Shown here piece by piece: positions 34,817-43,375 of a stretch of 64,000 bases of DNA. A model generated the notes under the pieces. That model ran no database searches. It worked only from the letters and a program-made list of their open reading frames with translations, and was not told the origin of the DNA. The position numbers were made by a program, and so were the translations under genes. The stretch is from the NCBI GenBank assembly GCA_029260395.1, contig JAJDDJ010000001.1:372001-436000 (forward strand), read 5' to 3'. This stretch comes from Phycisphaerales bacterium. GTDB lineage: Bacteria > Planctomycetota > Phycisphaerae > Phycisphaerales > UBA1924. Position 1 is the first letter of the stretch, and each line of letters opens with the position of its first letter.

Positions 34817-35608
34817 TCAGGCAGCGCCCGTGTCGCGTTGGTCCGGGCGCGATGACTGCCTAGGGGCGCGCTTGCCTTCTTGCGCAGCTTGCAGCACCGC
34901 TGCGGCGCGCGCGAGTCGTTTGCCGTGGCGAACGATCTCGCCCGAACCCAGGTACACGATCGACTCGGCGACCGATGCCATCAGGTCGGCGACCCGCTCA
35001 AGCTCCCGCGTCGCGCGATGAATCAGCAGCCCAGCCTCGGGCTGATCGATCTCCTGACGCATCAGCTCGACCGTCTCGTCGAACACGCGGTCGTGCAGCC
35101 GGTCGATAATCTCATCGTCCTTGATGATCTGCTGGGCCGCCTGCATGTCCTCGTCCACCACCGCTCGAAGGAGCTTCTGGCTCACCAGCGGCACGCGCTC
35201 GGCCATCTCCTTGAACGCCGTGGGCCAGGTCGGACGCACGCCGTAGCGGTCCATCAGGATCACGACCTTGGCGATCGAGCACGCGTGGTCGGCGACCCGC
35301 TCGAAGTCCGCGTTGACCCGCAGCGCAAACGAGATGAGCCGCAGGTCCCGCGCCATCGGTTGCTGCAGCGCGATGATCTTGATGCACTGCTGCTCGATCT
35401 GGACCTCCTGCGCATCCACACGGTCGTCGCGCCGGCGGACCAGCTTGGCCTCGTCCGCATCGAGCGTCCAAAGCAGTTCGATCGCGTTATCCAGCATCCC
35501 AAACGCGAGGCTCGCCTCGCGCAGCAGGCTCCGCTGCACGCCCGCCAAAAGGCGGTCGAGCGCGTCACGATGCTTGGGATGGCCTCGGTCGTTTGCGGGT
35601 GACACCAT
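34817..35608 (-). CDS. phoU: PhoU-type phosphate signalling regulator
   Basis: A 263-residue all-helical protein made of two similar three-helix bundles. The metal-binding E-x-x-x-D signature occurs in each half: ADFERVADHA and RELERVADLM. PhoU represses phosphate uptake by linking the Pst transporter to PhoR, and also binds membrane phosphate exporters. No pst or phoR gene is visible nearby, so it appears as an isolated regulator. The ATG at 35608 has AAGGAAGG upstream and is preferred over the upstream start at 35683. The C-terminal 30 residues are basic and polar, beyond the usual PhoU end. Confidence 0.9.
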   Translation of the reverse strand: MVSPANDRGHPKHRDALDRLLAGVQRSLLREASLAFGMLDNAIELLWTLDADEAKLVRRRDDRVDAQEVQIEQQCIKIIALQQPMARDLRLISFALRVNADFERVADHACSIAKVVILMDRYGVRPTWPTAFKEMAERVPLVSQKLLRAVVDEDMQAAQQIIKDDEIIDRLHDRVFDETVELMRQEIDQPEAGLLIHRATRELERVADLMASVAESIVYLGSGEIVRHGKRLARAAAVLQAAQEGKRAPRQSSRPDQRDTGAA

Positions 35609-35760
35609 CACACCTTCCTTGGTCCATGGGTCTGTGTCTTTCGGGCTCCGCCTGAACATGCATTCTACCCGGAATCGGGCCAAAAGGGGCGTACACTCCA
35701 GCAGTTAGACCCGAAGCACGCCGCCGAGCCCCTGGCGATGCTCTGCAAAGCGCCCGATGA

Positions 35761-36684
35761 GTGGCTCACGGAGACCGCCGATTGCCGACCGAGCCGCCGC
35801 CAACTCAGCCCGCTCAGGCACCCGGTGTTCCACCGGTTTCGCGATTGGTTGAGCGATGGGTCCGAGCCGCCGCCGACCCCGCAAGCCATCGCCTCGATGC
35901 CATCGCCCGCCGCATCGCTCACCCACCGATCGCGCCCGATCCACTCTCTGTCTGGCGTGGCACGCTCGAGGGCGGCGCTGCCATCGGGCGTGACGGCAAG
36001 CCCCGCCCGATGCTCACCGAGAAGTACCGCGATGAACTCGTCTACTGGCGCCGAGCCGCCGACGGAAGCGAGCCCTCGTTCGAGGGCGAATTGCACGCGA
36101 CTTTCGGCAAGTGGCAGCGGACCCGGCTCTACGAGCTCGGCGGCCGGCTCAGACTCGAACGCCCGTTCGCGCCGGGGGAACCCATCACCGGCCCGCTCGC
36201 CGAGTGGTGCGCGCAAAGGCGGGCCCTAGAGATCGGGGGCGGCCCGCACCCCGCGGTGTGCCAGGCGCGTTGGAAGAGCGCTGTGGCCGTCGATCCCTTG
36301 GCCGAGGGCTACGCCGCCGAGGGGCTGCTGCCACCGCAAGCAAGCCACGTCACGCACCTGTGCGCTCCAGGCGAGGCGATCCCGCTCGCCTCGGGCACCA
36401 TCGACCTGGTCATCGCGGAGAACTGCCTCGACCATGTGGTCGATCCGTGGAAGGTGCTCAGCGAGATTCGCAGGCTGCTCGCCCCCGGCGGGCACGTGTG
36501 GCTGCTCGTCGATCTGATGCACCACCGCGACCACCTGCACCCCCACCCGTTCACCGAGGCTTCGGCCCGCGCGATGCTCGAACGCGCCGGATTGTCGATG
36601 GTTAAGGCCGATGTGTGGGACTCCCACAGCCACCCGAACGCCTTCGGTCAGCTCCGTGCGCTGCTCACAACCCAGCCGCGTTAG
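35761..36684 (+). CDS. SAM-dependent methyltransferase (class I)
   Basis: A protein of up to 307 residues. The C-terminal half is a Rossmann-fold methyltransferase: motif I LEIGGGPHP (about 159-167), the acidic motif II region AVAVDPLAEG, then IDLVIAENCLDHVVDP (motif IV region) and LLAPGGHVWLLVD. It resembles the Methyltransf_11 group; the acceptor is unknown. The N-terminal 150 residues are Pro/Ala-rich, then mixed. The GTG at 35761 follows directly after an in-frame stop, so the gene cannot start earlier; TTG at 35782 with GGAG upstream is a good alternative. The stop shares the 4-base TTAG with the stop of mfd on the other strand. Confidence 0.8.
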   Translation: MAHGDRRLPTEPPPTQPAQAPGVPPVSRLVERWVRAAADPASHRLDAIARRIAHPPIAPDPLSVWRGTLEGGAAIGRDGKPRPMLTEKYRDELVYWRRAADGSEPSFEGELHATFGKWQRTRLYELGGRLRLERPFAPGEPITGPLAEWCAQRRALEIGGGPHPAVCQARWKSAVAVDPLAEGYAAEGLLPPQASHVTHLCAPGEAIPLASGTIDLVIAENCLDHVVDPWKVLSEIRRLLAPGGHVWLLVDLMHHRDHLHPHPFTEASARAMLERAGLSMVKADVWDSHSHPNAFGQLRALLTTQPR

Positions 36685-39600
36685 GACGCGACCGGCTCGC
36701 CCTCGACCGCGCGCGCCAGCGTGGCAATCAGCACCCGCACCAGCGACATGGGCGACTCGAGGTACTTCTCCGGCGGGCGGTAATACACCTCGCACAACTG
36801 CTCGTTGCTCTTGGCATCCAGCGCCTGCACGCTGCCCTTGGCTGGCGTGAGCGCCCCCACCATCAGCGCGGGCTTGTCCGTGCGGATGACGATGTCGCGG
36901 TCGCGCCGAGCCATCGATCGAGCCTGAAGAATCGCGGTCAGCACCCGCAGCTCGGCCAGCGCGATCAGCCTTCGCACGGGCTCGGGGTGCTCGCCGTAGG
37001 CATCGGTCAGATCAGCCGCGACGGCTTCGATCTCCGAGCGGTTGCCCGCGGTGGCGAGCCTGCGGTAGGCATCCATCCGCCGCTGATCCGACGGAATGTA
37101 CGCGCGCGGGATCATCCCCGCGATGCCAAGATCAAGCGTGGTCGAACTCGCGATCGGTCTCGGCGTCTCGTTGCGCAGCTCGTGGACCGTGCGTTCCAGC
37201 AGCCGGCAGAACATGTCGTACCCCACCGCTGCGATGTGCCCCGATTGCTCCGCGCCCAGAATGTCGCCCGCGCCGCGTATCTCAAGGTCGCGCATCGCGA
37301 TCTGAAACCCTGCGCCCAGCGCCGCATGCTCTTCGAGAGCCGCGAGCCTTCGGCGCGCGATGTCACGCACCGGCCGGTCCTCGGGCAGCACCAGATAGCA
37401 ATACGCCCGGTGCTTGCTGCGCCCGACCCGGCCGCGAAGCTGGTGCAGCTCCGCAAGCCCGAACCGATCGGAATCCAGGATGACCATCGTGTTGGCCGTC
37501 GCGATGTCGATCCCGCTCTCGATGATCGTCGTCGACACAAGAATGTCCGCTTCCCGCCGGATGAACTTGAGCATCACCTCTTCGAGCTCGGCCGGGGGCA
37601 TCTGCCCGTGGCCCACTGCGAGGCGCGCGCCCGGGGCCATCGCCGCGATTCGCTCGGCCACCGTATGGATGTTGTGCACCCGGTTGTGCACCACATACAC
37701 CTGCCCCTCGCGCGACAGCTCCCGCGCGATCGCCTGCTCGATCCGCTTGGGATTGAACGGCACCACGTCCGTCACAATCGCCCGGCGGTCCGAGGGAGGC
37801 GTGGTCAACGAGCTGATGTCGCGCAGGCCCATCATCGCCATGTTCAGCGTGCGCGGAATGGGGGTCGCGCTGAGCGTGAGCACATCCACGGTCAGCCTGA
37901 GCTGCAAAAGCCGTTCCTTGTGCTCGACGCCAAAGCGTTGCTCCTCATCGATCACGACCAGCCCAAGGTCGCTGAACCGCACATCTTTCGAGAGCAGCCG
38001 GTGCGTGCCGATGATCACGTCCACCTCGCCCCGGCGAAGGCTCGCGAGCACCGCGTTGACCTGCTTGGGGGTCTTGAACCGGCTGATCGAGGCCACGCGG
38101 AACGGGTAGTCGGCCATGCGCGCCGAGAACGTGCGCTCGTGCTGCTCGGCGAGCACCGTCGTCGGCACCAGCACCGCGACCTGCTTGCCCGCTTCGCACG
38201 CCTTAAAGGCAGCCCGGATCGCAAGCTCGGTCTTCCCGAAACCAACATCGCCGCAGAGCAGGCGATCCATCGGCCGGGCGCTCTCCATGTCGCGCTTAAT
38301 CTGCGCCATCGCGGTGAGCTGGTCCTCGGTCTCGTCGAACGGGAACTCGGCCTCGAAGGTGTCCTGCCACTTGCCGCTGCGCGGGTAGCCAAAGCCTGGC
38401 ATCGCCTCGCGCGCTGCGCGCACGCGCAGCAGTTCCGCAGCCAGATCGCGCACGCCCTCTGCGGCCTTCTCCTTCTGCTGCTGCCACCGCTTGCCGCCGA
38501 GCACGCTCAGTCTGGGCCGGGCCTTGCCCTTGCCGCCCGTTCCCCCGCCGACGTACCGCTGTACAAGGTCGATCTGCGCGCACGGCACGTGCAGCCGGGT
38601 GTTGCCGCCAAACTGCAAGAGCAGAAACTCCTGCGCATCGGGTCGGTCCGTGCCGCGCCGGGCGGTGGGCGTGATCACCTCAAGGCCGATGAACTCCGCG
38701 AGCCCGTGCTCGGCGTGCACCACGGTGTCGCCAGGTGAAAACTCGAGAAACCCGTCGAGCGCACGCCCGCCCGCCTTGCGACCTTTTACGCCCCGGCGGG
38801 TGTCGTAGCGGTGGAACACCTCGTGCACCGGGACCACCGCCAGCCGGGGAACCTCGTCCCAAACAAACCCGCGCTCGACCCGGCCCACCCCGATGCGCAC
38901 GCTCGCGGGCACTTCACCGAGTGTGGCCTCCATCATCTCGCCTAAACGGTCGGCCTCGGCCTGCGTCCCCGCCAAAGCGAGCACCTCGCCGCGCCGCGCG
39001 AGATCGGCAAGCTCCACCACCGCGGTCGCTGCGTCGCGGTCGAACTCGGGCAGCGAATCAACGGGCAGCTCGACCTGTCCGCTCGCACGAGCCGAGCCGG
39101 CCGAGAACTGGTTCACCTCCGCCAGCGAACTCGCGCGTGCGCGCAGCGAGGCGAGCACCGCGGGAGGGCCGAGCACCGCACGGGCCGCAGTCGTTCGGTC
39201 GAAGAACCCCCGGCCCTGCTCGACCACCTCGCCAGTCTCGGCGACCAGCGCCAATGCGGTCTCGGGGATCTGGTCGAACACGCACTCGCCGCGGTCGTCG
39301 TGCGCGCGCACCGAGACCAGCTCAACCCGTTCGAGCCGGCGGTCACTGCGGAGCGTCTGCGTGTCGATCTCGTGGATCGATTCGATCTCGTCGCCGAAGA
39401 AGTCGAGTCGAACGGGCAGGTCCACGCCCGGCGGGTACAGATCAAGAATCCCGCCACGCACCGCAAACTCGCCCGGCTGCTCCACGCTCTGCGTGCGCTC
39501 GTAACCAGCGCTTGCGAGCCATTCGAGCAGCTCAGCGGTGGGCATCTTCTGGCCGACCTTGCACGAGCGGATGAGCGAGCCCAGCGTTTCGACCTTGGGC

Positions 39601-39992
39601 ACCGGCTGCATCGCCGCTTGCACCGGACACACCAACAGCCAGGCCTTGGTGGCGGGCATCGCGCTGAGCGCGCGCAGCGTGGCGATGCGGCGGGCCAGGC
39701 TGTCGAGCCCGACCGTGCCGTCAAAGCCCACATCGAGCATCGGCAGACGCAGCACATCCAGGCCCGCGGCTTCGAGCTCGCCCTCAGCGTGGTCGGCCTC
39801 ATCAAGGTGGGCGACCAGCAGCACGACGGGCCGTTGCTCAGCCAACGCGAGCGCCGCAGCCACCCAGTGCGTGGACGACCCAACCGAGCCGTTGGCGATC
39901 ACATGGTCCGATGCGCGCAGCGACTCCCTGAGCGCCGCGATGGGCGCGGACGTGCGCAGTCGTTCAAGCAGATCGCGTGCATCGATCGGCAT
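36681..39992 (-). CDS. mfd: Transcription-repair coupling factor
   Basis: A 1103-residue Mfd, close to the usual length. Mfd removes RNA polymerase stalled at DNA lesions and recruits UvrA. Domains in order: a UvrB-like N-terminal module (about 1-330), the RNA-polymerase interacting CarD-like domain (about 440-540, with LQFGGNTRLHVPCAQIDLV), the helicase motor with LLCGDVGFGKTE (Walker A, about 583) and VVIDEEQRFGVEHKE (DEEQ box, about 680), HNRVHNI and GRVGRSKHRAYCY, and the C-terminal regulatory D7 domain. Its UvrB-mimic module keeps LDFFGDEIESI. The gene is co-directional with the downstream side of the HhH gene. A TATGCT hexamer lies 11 bases before the ATG. Confidence 0.96.
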   Translation of the reverse strand: MPIDARDLLERLRTSAPIAALRESLRASDHVIANGSVGSSTHWVAAALALAEQRPVVLLVAHLDEADHAEGELEAAGLDVLRLPMLDVGFDGTVGLDSLARRIATLRALSAMPATKAWLLVCPVQAAMQPVPKVETLGSLIRSCKVGQKMPTAELLEWLASAGYERTQSVEQPGEFAVRGGILDLYPPGVDLPVRLDFFGDEIESIHEIDTQTLRSDRRLERVELVSVRAHDDRGECVFDQIPETALALVAETGEVVEQGRGFFDRTTAARAVLGPPAVLASLRARASSLAEVNQFSAGSARASGQVELPVDSLPEFDRDAATAVVELADLARRGEVLALAGTQAEADRLGEMMEATLGEVPASVRIGVGRVERGFVWDEVPRLAVVPVHEVFHRYDTRRGVKGRKAGGRALDGFLEFSPGDTVVHAEHGLAEFIGLEVITPTARRGTDRPDAQEFLLLQFGGNTRLHVPCAQIDLVQRYVGGGTGGKGKARPRLSVLGGKRWQQQKEKAAEGVRDLAAELLRVRAAREAMPGFGYPRSGKWQDTFEAEFPFDETEDQLTAMAQIKRDMESARPMDRLLCGDVGFGKTELAIRAAFKACEAGKQVAVLVPTTVLAEQHERTFSARMADYPFRVASISRFKTPKQVNAVLASLRRGEVDVIIGTHRLLSKDVRFSDLGLVVIDEEQRFGVEHKERLLQLRLTVDVLTLSATPIPRTLNMAMMGLRDISSLTTPPSDRRAIVTDVVPFNPKRIEQAIARELSREGQVYVVHNRVHNIHTVAERIAAMAPGARLAVGHGQMPPAELEEVMLKFIRREADILVSTTIIESGIDIATANTMVILDSDRFGLAELHQLRGRVGRSKHRAYCYLVLPEDRPVRDIARRRLAALEEHAALGAGFQIAMRDLEIRGAGDILGAEQSGHIAAVGYDMFCRLLERTVHELRNETPRPIASSTTLDLGIAGMIPRAYIPSDQRRMDAYRRLATAGNRSEIEAVAADLTDAYGEHPEPVRRLIALAELRVLTAILQARSMARRDRDIVIRTDKPALMVGALTPAKGSVQALDAKSNEQLCEVYYRPPEKYLESPMSLVRVLIATLARAVEGEPVAS

Positions 39993-40033
39993 TGGCTAGA
40001 GCGAGCATAGCCGGGCGGGCTGACCAGCCGGGT

Positions 40034-40483
40034 TTAGTTGGGATCACCGGGCAGTGCGCACGCGAGCGGCCGCAGCCGTTCGATGGTCTTGGGGCCGATG
40101 CCGGGCACGCGGTCGAGGTCGTCGAGCCTGGCGAACGGACCGTTGGCATTGCGGTCGTCCACGATGCGCTGGGCCCGCACGGGGCCGATGAGCGGCAGCA
40201 TCTCGAGCGCCGGAGCGGGCGCAGCGTTGATGTCGATGAGCCGAACAATGGAGCGGTCGTCTGGTTCTTCAGACTCTGCTCTCGCGGCGTGTGCGTGCTG
40301 GGTCTGTGGCGCATCAGCCTGGACAAACGGCGCCCGCGCCGGGTCGTCGATCGACACCGCGACCGCACCCAAGCTCGCGATGGTGAGCACCGATGCGATA
40401 GCCCAGCGGGCACGCGAGATCGGGACGTCCTTCGTGCGTTCTGGCTCGGATCTAGCCGACGGGATTGGCAGCTCGGACGGCAT
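40034..40483 (-). CDS. ComEA-like helix-hairpin-helix membrane-anchored protein
   Basis: A 149-residue protein with one N-terminal membrane helix (about 26-44), a 35-residue acidic/polar linker and a C-terminal tandem helix-hairpin-helix domain (LIDINAAPAPALEMLPLIGP, then RVPGIGPKTIERL). In ComEA this fold binds double-stranded DNA in the periplasm during natural transformation; many homologues in non-competent bacteria have unknown roles. The order (membrane anchor then HhH) fits ComEA rather than a repair protein. No other com gene is near. Its start lies 32 bases inside the 3' end of the upstream GH10-like gene, so the two are likely co-transcribed. Confidence 0.75.
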   Translation of the reverse strand: MPSELPIPSARSEPERTKDVPISRARWAIASVLTIASLGAVAVSIDDPARAPFVQADAPQTQHAHAARAESEEPDDRSIVRLIDINAAPAPALEMLPLIGPVRAQRIVDDRNANGPFARLDDLDRVPGIGPKTIERLRPLACALPGDPN

Positions 40484-42125
40484 CCAGCGATTCTAGTGGA
40501 GAACGCCCCTCGCGGAGCGCCTTGCGGACTCGGGCCATCGAGGCGAACGCCGGCCGTGCCTTGCCATCTGGCCCGATGAGGCCCATAGGGGTCCGGTCGG
40601 GCGCGCCTGGGCGGGCGTTATCGATGAGGTCGGCCCAGCAGATGCTGTGGATATAGGGCTTGGCCGCCGCAAGGGTGACAACGCTTTCAAGCCATCGGGC
40701 CTGGTGCTCGGAGTCCCAGCCCTTGCGCCATGCACCGGCGCTGGGATGGTCGGGCTGGCTGTTGGGCGCGGCGACCGCGGAAAGCGCCACGGGTTTTTCG
40801 AGCAGCGCGGCTCTATCGAGCAGGGCGGAGATCGCCATCAGGTCGCGCACACCGTGGCCCGTGTCTTCGGCGCCGAGAACCAACTTCAGCGCGTAGCCAT
40901 CCACGACGACGCCTGATTGCGCGACGGTGTCGGCGTACAGCAATGGCGGCAGCGACTGGCGGTGCTTGGCGAAGTACTCACCCCACGGCTGATCAAGCCC
41001 CAGGAACACCCGAGCGTTGGGCTGAAGCCGGCGCACGAGCAATACGCACAAGCGGGTGAGATCCATGATCTGCTCGTAGCTGAACGTGAAATGCGAGTTG
41101 ACGTGCAGGCCCGAGACGATGGTCCACCGCGAGACCGTTCGGCGGTAACGCGTGACCACGTTCTTGACGTGCTCGTACACGACCTCGCGGAGCGTTTCGT
41201 AGTCGTTCTCCCAGATGTAGAGCCACTCCGGAACCGACTTGGGCGCAAAATCAACGACCGGGCCGGACACCACGGGCAGCTTGGCTTGGCGGACCGCCCA
41301 CTCGATCCAGCGGTCGGTCGCGGCGAACGAGTAGTCGCCCTCTGATGGCTCAAGATCGGTCCAGTTCATCGGCACGACAAGTTCGTCGGAGCAATCCAGC
41401 ACCGCCTGCTTAAGCTGGTCGTTGAACGCCACGGGCGCGACAGCGCAACTCACGGGCGCTCGCCCGCTCAGGGTCACGCCGACATCGTTCTGAACAACGA
41501 TCGGGGCGCCCGCGGGAGGCGCTTCGCCTTGGGCCGCCAAATAGGCATCGGTGGCCTCGGCGTAGGCCCGGCCGCTGAGCCGCTCGGGGAGCTGGCGGTC
41601 AGCGCTCGCCATCGCCAGCGCTTCGCTGGCATCGACCGCGTGGGCGAGCGCCGCCAGAGACAGCTCGTGGGCATCGAGACCAAGGTTGCCATCGCTGTCG
41701 CGCTCACACACGAGCGCTCGGGTAAACAGGTCTTGAGCGCGCGCGAAGCGTTCGAGCGCGGCATGCTCGGGCGGAAGATCGAAGAGCTGCCAGTCCTCGA
41801 GCTTGTTCAAGAAGAACATGATGCGGTGGCGGGCGAGTTCGAGCGAGAGCAGGTAGGGCACCTCGCGTACGGGCAGCAGGCAGGTCTGGAGCGTCAGGCG
41901 ACCGGCGTCGGGCGTGGGCAGTTTGGCATCGCCCGTGGGTGGTAGCCCACGCAGCTCCACACGCACCACCAGACCGATCGAGCCCGAGGCGGAGGGAGAG
42001 GCGACGGCGAAGTCGCCCTCGCGGGTGACAGCCCCGGCTGCGGGGATGTCGTCACCCCCGACGAGGTACGCACGGGTGACCTGGTAGCGGTCCTCGTCTG
42101 GATCGAACATCCGAAATCGCACCAT
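40452..42125 (-). CDS. GH10-fold xylanase-like protein lacking the usual catalytic motif
   Basis: About 557 residues from the ATG at 42125 (GGAGG 12 bases upstream); the frame is open to 42401, but that extension would overlap purC. An N-terminal all-beta region (to about 190, with LTLQTCLLPVREVPYLL) is followed by helices and a TIM-barrel region (about 240-530). The barrel shows WTDLEPSEGDYSF, like the 'W...EP..G.Y.F' block of GH10 xylanases. In the acid/base position (WDVVNE in GH10) the sequence is WTIVSGLHVNSH, and in the nucleophile position (TELD) it reads LSAVAAPNSQ. Both catalytic glutamates seem absent. I recall close relatives in planctomycetes annotated as endo-xylanase. Substrate binding without this chemistry, or another reaction, is likely. 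No signal peptide is evident. Confidence 0.65.
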   Translation of the reverse strand: MVRFRMFDPDEDRYQVTRAYLVGGDDIPAAGAVTREGDFAVASPSASGSIGLVVRVELRGLPPTGDAKLPTPDAGRLTLQTCLLPVREVPYLLSLELARHRIMFFLNKLEDWQLFDLPPEHAALERFARAQDLFTRALVCERDSDGNLGLDAHELSLAALAHAVDASEALAMASADRQLPERLSGRAYAEATDAYLAAQGEAPPAGAPIVVQNDVGVTLSGRAPVSCAVAPVAFNDQLKQAVLDCSDELVVPMNWTDLEPSEGDYSFAATDRWIEWAVRQAKLPVVSGPVVDFAPKSVPEWLYIWENDYETLREVVYEHVKNVVTRYRRTVSRWTIVSGLHVNSHFTFSYEQIMDLTRLCVLLVRRLQPNARVFLGLDQPWGEYFAKHRQSLPPLLYADTVAQSGVVVDGYALKLVLGAEDTGHGVRDLMAISALLDRAALLEKPVALSAVAAPNSQPDHPSAGAWRKGWDSEHQARWLESVVTLAAAKPYIHSICWADLIDNARPGAPDRTPMGLIGPDGKARPAFASMARVRKALREGRSPLESLDAVRAANPVG

Positions 42126-42370
42126 GCGGGATCCATCCCTCCGGAACTGTGGCGGGGGCTGCAGCGGGCTTGGCTGCCGAACCATCGGCTGGGCCTGGTC
42201 AACCATACCCGCAAGGGACGCTGCAGAGGGCCAGCCGGTCGCAGGTGCATTGTCCACCGATTTGGGCTCGCGGCAAGCCGGGCTCAAAGATGGTGTGCTC
42301 ATTCCAAAGCCGGTGCCCCGGGCCCGCCGAGCGGAGGGTGGGCTCGGCGACGGGTGGTCGCTTGGAGCGG

Positions 42371-42376
42371 TACCGT
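42371..42376 (+). promoter_or_regulatory. Weak candidate -10 element of purC
   Basis: TACCGT lies 6 bases before the purC ATG at 42383, the same layout as at parA and oppA. The match to TATAAT is poor, and no good -35 was found. The 257-base region between the purC and GH10-like starts must carry the divergent promoters. Confidence 0.22.
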
Positions 42377-42382
42377 GTCGCC

Positions 42383-43375
42383 ATGGCCAGCGCAGCATCA
42401 AGCACCTGTTGGGATTCGTCGCGAGCTGTGTTCACGACCGATCTGAATCTGCCGGGCCGGGTTCAGGGTAAGGTCCGGGATGTGTACCGGCTGCCGGGCC
42501 CGGAAACTGGGGAAACCGAGCGATTGGCGATCGTGGCGACGGACCGCCTCAGCGCGTTCGACGTGGTCCTTCCGACGCCCATCGCGGGCAAGGGCCGGCT
42601 GCTGACTGGCATCGCGGCGTTCTGGTTCCGCTGGCTTGAGGGCCGGGGCCTGGGCCCGACGCACCTCTTGAGCACCGACGCGGGCGTGCTGCCCGAGGCG
42701 GCTTTCGAGGGCTCGGCGACCACCCGCGACGACCTCCGAGGCCGGGTGACCATCGCCCGCGCGTGCCGCGTGCTGCCAGTCGAGTGCGTGGTGCGAGGCT
42801 ACCTCGATGGGTCGGGCTGGGGGGACTACCAGCGGACGGGCGGCATCTGCGGCGTTGAGCTTCCTAAGGGCCTTCAGCGCGGCGACCGGCTGCCAGAGCC
42901 CGTGTTCACCCCGGCGACCAAAGCGGAGCAGGGCGCACACGACGAGAACATCAGCTTCGACCGGGCGTGCGAAGCGGTGGGTGAAGCGGTCATGCGCGCA
43001 GCGAGGCAGAAGTCGCTCGCGATCTACAACGCAGCGGCCGAGCGTTCGCGCGAGCGTGGCCTGCTGCTGGCGGACACCAAGTTTGAGTTCGGGTTCCCGC
43101 TGGACCGGGCGGGCGATGCATCGGCGCTGATTCTGGTGGACGAGGCGCTCACGCCCGACAGCTCGCGGTACTGGCCGGCGGGGGGCTGGAAGCCCGGGCA
43201 AGCCCAGCCGAGCTACGACAAGCAGTTCGTTCGCGAGCACCTGCAGGCGTTGGTGGATGCCGGCCAATGGAACAAGCGTGCGCCCGGCCCGGAGCTGCCC
43301 GATGCGGTCGTGCAAGGGACGCTGGGTCGGTACCGCGAGGCGGCAGAGATTTTGATAGGCGACGGGGCCAGCTAG
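42383..43375 (+). CDS. purC: Phosphoribosylaminoimidazole-succinocarboxamide synthase (SAICAR synthetase)
   Basis: A 330-residue cytoplasmic enzyme of purine synthesis that joins CAIR and aspartate using ATP. Hallmarks in order: GKVRDVY near the N-terminus, ATDRLSAFDVVL, VECVVRGYLDGSGW, KAEQGAHDENI, then LLLADTKFEFG and VDEALTPDSSRYWP. The length is that of the longer bacterial and yeast type (about 300) rather than the E. coli form (237). The frame is open to 42149, but the ATG at 42383 leaves the family N-terminus whole. The stop (TAG) is nested with that of the minus-strand TPR-like gene in CTAG (43372-43375). Confidence 0.95.
   Translation: MASAASSTCWDSSRAVFTTDLNLPGRVQGKVRDVYRLPGPETGETERLAIVATDRLSAFDVVLPTPIAGKGRLLTGIAAFWFRWLEGRGLGPTHLLSTDAGVLPEAAFEGSATTRDDLRGRVTIARACRVLPVECVVRGYLDGSGWGDYQRTGGICGVELPKGLQRGDRLPEPVFTPATKAEQGAHDENISFDRACEAVGEAVMRAARQKSLAIYNAAAERSRERGLLLADTKFEFGFPLDRAGDASALILVDEALTPDSSRYWPAGGWKPGQAQPSYDKQFVREHLQALVDAGQWNKRAPGPELPDAVVQGTLGRYREAAEILIGDGAS

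Noticed and set aside
36615-38738. A 707-codon + strand frame opposite mfd
   Set aside because: It is antisense to a well-conserved mfd and yields Arg/His-rich low-complexity sequence.
42126-42401. Upstream extension of the GH10-like gene to 42401
   Set aside because: It would cover the purC start region on the other strand and its sequence is Pro/Ser-rich without family similarity; GGAGG precedes the internal ATG at 42125.
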